DNA from: Paenibacillus sp. JJ-100
GTDB lineage: Bacteria; Bacillota; Bacilli; Paenibacillales; Paenibacillaceae
Direction of reading: 5' to 3'
Assembly (NCBI RefSeq): GCF_948329825.1
Contig: NZ_CAOJCM010000006.1
Location: 186,001-250,000 of the forward strand
DNA: 64,000 bases
In this document: positions 61,887 through 64,000 of the stretch, one piece after another
Layout of the letters: the number at the start of each line of letters is the position of its first letter
How positions within the stretch are numbered: position 1 is the first letter of the stretch
Notes under the pieces: model-generated
What the model saw: the letters and a program-made list of their open reading frames with translations, nothing else
Databases searched by the model: none
Told to the model about the DNA's origin: nothing
Position numbers and translations under genes: made by a program

Positions 61887-62642
61887 GTGGATCCCATTTT
61901 GAAAACCAAAGAAGAGATCGGCTACATGCGGGAAGCGGGACGAATTCTGTACAGCTGTCACCAACATATTAAGCAGTGGATGGTGCCCGGAATCACAACA
62001 GCAGAGATTAATGAGCGGGTAGAAGAATTTCTCGCGGAACACGGAGCCACACCGGAGCAAAAAGGATACAAAGGATATCCGTATGCGACATGTGCCTCAG
62101 TTAATGAAGTGATCTGTCACGGATTTCCGAATCATGAGGCGCTGGCAAGCGGAGATGTGGTGACTATCGATATGGTGGTGAATAAAGACGGCTGGCTTGC
62201 TGATTCAGCCTGGACATATGCCATAGATGAGCCGGGCAGATCCATACGCAAGCTCATGAAGCGAACGGAGAAGGCGCTGTATAGAGCAATAGCACAGGCT
62301 ATTCCGGGGAATACACTCGGAGACATTGGGAATGCCATCGAACGAACAGCAAGGTTATACCGGTACGGAATCGTGAAGCCCCTTATTGGTCATGGGATTG
62401 GTCAGTATATTCATGAGCCGCCCAACGTACTGCCTTATGGCAAACGCAGAACGGGAATGTTGCTTACGGAGGGAATGGTTATTACGATTGAACCGATCTT
62501 TACGAAAGGTAGTTCCGGAGCAGTGGTATGGGATGAGGATGGCTGGACGGTGAGAACGCTCGATGGTAGTTGGGGAGTTCAGTATGAGCACACGGTAGCT
62601 ATAACTAATGAGGGTCCTCTGATCCTCACAGGCGGCACATAA
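61887..62642 (+). CDS. map: Methionine aminopeptidase, type I
   Basis: A 251-residue type Ia methionine aminopeptidase; removes the first Met of new proteins. The metal ligands are visible as two Asp in VVTIDMVVNKDGWLADSAW, His in GHGIGQYIHE, Glu in ITIEPIF and Glu in VQYEHTVAIT. Start GTG 61887 behind GGAAGGATGAAGG; an ATG two bases earlier is out of frame. It stands alone, away from the secY-adk-map ribosomal operon, so it is probably a second MetAP copy. Confidence 0.93.
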   Translation: MDPILKTKEEIGYMREAGRILYSCHQHIKQWMVPGITTAEINERVEEFLAEHGATPEQKGYKGYPYATCASVNEVICHGFPNHEALASGDVVTIDMVVNKDGWLADSAWTYAIDEPGRSIRKLMKRTEKALYRAIAQAIPGNTLGDIGNAIERTARLYRYGIVKPLIGHGIGQYIHEPPNVLPYGKRRTGMLLTEGMVITIEPIFTKGSSGAVVWDEDGWTVRTLDGSWGVQYEHTVAITNEGPLILTGGT

Positions 62643-63154
62643 GATGAAATGAGTGAAAAACAACTGGCCGAATATGCAGGTGAGGGAGTGGAGTTGTATT
62701 AGTTGATCACTTCTATCGATTGGATGCTCCATGCGCTTTTGAGCTTGAATGAGGCAGTGTGGAGCATGTGAGTTATTCATTGAGGTGATATGGAAGATGA
62801 CGCCCAAAAAAACTTTATCAATTTTTTGCATAATACTGCATGTTTTCAATGTGATAAAAATCGTCAGTATATCCAGTGATATCACCGAAAATTGGCAATT
62901 TTTTTCAGGACCTAATCGTAATATTATTAAGTGAAATCGTTTGCAAATCAAGCTATAGAGCGGTTTTTTACATAAAGTGAACAATTTGTGAACATGTGTC
63001 CAAAGATTGACAAAATCATACCCTCAACTTATATTTAATAAGTGATTGAAGCGTATAGAATGAATTGGAAGAATGCGCAAACATGCCCTGTACAGGAAAT
63101 CACGGGAATACTGGGAGCGTTATTTTGTAACTCATCTATATGTAGGAGAGGATT
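62643..63154. other. Intergenic region, no convincing gene
   Basis: Five hundred A+T-rich bases before the cytochrome oxidase gene. A 45-codon frame (62797-62934, MTPKKTLSIFCIILHVFNVI) has GGAAG ahead and one hydrophobic stretch but no other support. No terminator or riboswitch recognised. Confidence 0.4.
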
Positions 63155-63247
63155 ATGTTTATGGTACAGAATGGTACAAGGTATGAACATTTGTACAGAC
63201 GACAACGTAATCTACGAAAATGTAAAAAAAGTGGGGTAGATCAATGA
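63155..63247 (+). CDS. Thirty-codon upstream ORF coupled to coxB
   Basis: Encodes MFMVQNGTRYEHLYRRQRNL plus ten more residues, mostly basic, ending KKSGVDQ. AGGAGAGGATT lies directly before its ATG, a much better site than that of coxB. Its TGA stop overlaps the first ATG of coxB (ATGA). It may serve as a leader that delivers ribosomes to coxB; the peptide itself is not recognised. Confidence 0.45.
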   Translation: MFMVQNGTRYEHLYRRQRNLRKCKKSGVDQ

Positions 63248-64000
63248 TGAAACAGTGGCAGGTTACAAAGCGAATTCTCCCCTTGCTGGCGGTGTTCTCT
63301 TTGCTGCTATCCGCATGCGGGCGGGAAGACTTGTCAGTAATGAAACCTCAGGGTCCTGTGGCACAAGGCCAATTAGATCTGATGAAGCTGTCTATCACGA
63401 TTATGATCGTGGTGCTCATCATTGTATTTGCGATTGCCACCTATGTCCTGATCAAGTTTCGCAGACGAGCCGGACAGAATGAAGTACCCGAACAAGTTGA
63501 AGGCAATTTTAAGCTGGAAGTAATATGGACAGCCATTCCTCTATTGCTGGTCATTATTTTGGCTGTGCCGACCGTACAGACGATTTTCGCTCAAGGTGAA
63601 GATCTGTCCAACGACAAAAACGCAGTTAAGGTCCAGGTAACCTCACATCAGTATTGGTGGGAATTCACTTATCCTCAGTATGACATAACCACCGCTCAAG
63701 ACCTCATCATCCCGACCGGAAAGAAAATTGCATTCGAATTGAAAACCGCTGACGTGCTTCATTCCTTCTGGGTGCCGTCACTTGCGGGCAAAATGGACAC
63801 AAACCCGGATGGAACACTGAATAAATTTAGCTTCTCTGCTCCGAATGAAGGCGTTTACCGCGGTAAATGTGCTGAATTATGCGGCAGATCACATGCATTC
63901 ATGGAATTCAAAGTTAAGGCCGTTAGCCAGGAGTCGTTTGACCGTTGGGTTAATGCAATGAAAGCACCGGCTGTCCTGCCTGAAGATGCGCAGCTCGCCG
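63244..64000 (+). CDS. coxB: Cytochrome c oxidase subunit II (partial, runs off the window)
   Basis: First about 252 residues of a CtaC/CoxB lipoprotein. Signal and lipobox LLSAC (Cys about 25), two transmembrane helices (about 48-70 and 95-115) and the start of the CuA cupredoxin domain. The CuA ligands are the His of VLHSFWVP, and C, C and H in KCAELCGRSHAFM, with M in the same segment. The aromatic SHQYWWEFTYP stretch is the electron entry site. Starts at ATG 63244 or 63247. Subunits I, III and IV probably lie to the right; whether a heme c domain follows cannot be seen. Confidence 0.93.
   Translation, partial: MMKQWQVTKRILPLLAVFSLLLSACGREDLSVMKPQGPVAQGQLDLMKLSITIMIVVLIIVFAIATYVLIKFRRRAGQNEVPEQVEGNFKLEVIWTAIPLLLVIILAVPTVQTIFAQGEDLSNDKNAVKVQVTSHQYWWEFTYPQYDITTAQDLIIPTGKKIAFELKTADVLHSFWVPSLAGKMDTNPDGTLNKFSFSAPNEGVYRGKCAELCGRSHAFMEFKVKAVSQESFDRWVNAMKAPAVLPEDAQLA

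Noticed and set aside
63042..63239. 65-codon frame before coxB
   Set aside because: Weak non-ATG start and no ribosome binding site; the shorter ORF at 63155 in another frame has strong signals.

Overview
The window looks like chromosomal DNA of a Paenibacillus or close relative. Supporting signs are a moderate G+C content, Firmicutes-type ribosome binding sites, a YesM/YesN two-component system beside a CUT1 sugar ABC transporter, copper-amine-oxidase-type stalk proteins, YjcZ-family small proteins, an xpt-pbuX operon under a guanine riboswitch, and caa3/aa3-type cytochrome oxidase subunit II at the right edge. No rRNA, tRNA or CRISPR array was seen.

Layout. 0-4.4 kb: class Ia ribonucleotide reductase nrdA-nrdB (minus strand) behind a promoter with two NrdR boxes and a roughly 0.5 kb leader. 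4.4-8 kb: a thiamine-binding-family protein, two exported proteins and three YjcZ-like small membrane proteins. 8-20.6 kb: signalling and membrane genes (HD-GYP phosphodiesterase, PAP2 protein, a 5TM hybrid-less histidine kinase, MFS transporter, NAD(P)-binding protein, ridA, TspO-like protein, ACR3-like transporter, YesN/YesM pair). 20.7-24.4 kb: sugar ABC permeases and binding protein, with palindromic repeats between them. 24.6-29.5 kb: two separately regulated TetR units. One is a TetX-like flavin monooxygenase plus TetR with three palindromic operators; the other is a TetR with a probably leaderless mRNA next to an unusual reductase/hydrolase fusion. 29.5-36 kb: a DnaA-box cluster, a solitary cheW behind a sigma-D promoter, a SNF2 helicase with a small, very G+C-rich SWIM partner, and a VanY-type carboxypeptidase. 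36-49 kb: a stalk-domain protein, an oxidoreductase, a UvrD-like helicase, zinc-ribbon and TrmB regulators, a NUDIX protein, mscL, riboswitch-xpt-pbuX and a DUF4870 protein.

49.4-60.8 kb is the accessory region of most interest. It is a compact, co-oriented set of genes for a contractile-injection-type spike: a VgrG-like protein, a pentapeptide-repeat protein, an Imm11-like protein, a possible DcrB/EagR-like adaptor, a DUF4280 PAAR-like tip, and a second, 1024-residue VgrG-like protein that ends in a variable toxin domain, followed by its overlapping immunity gene. Downstream lies a silent-looking second cassette. It repeats about 1.5 kb of the VgrG stalk/pre-toxin region without the N-terminal spike, but carries a different toxin tip (a DNA/RNA non-specific nuclease) and a different immunity gene (DUF600/YezG-like). 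A third, roughly 140 bp remnant of the same module follows. The arrangement resembles the orphan-toxin cassettes of Rhs/CDI polymorphic toxins, here attached to a spike protein in a Gram-positive genome. No sheath, tube or baseplate genes are present in the window.

60.8-64 kb: small proteins, a methionine aminopeptidase, and a partial coxB/ctaC preceded by a translationally coupled 30-codon ORF.
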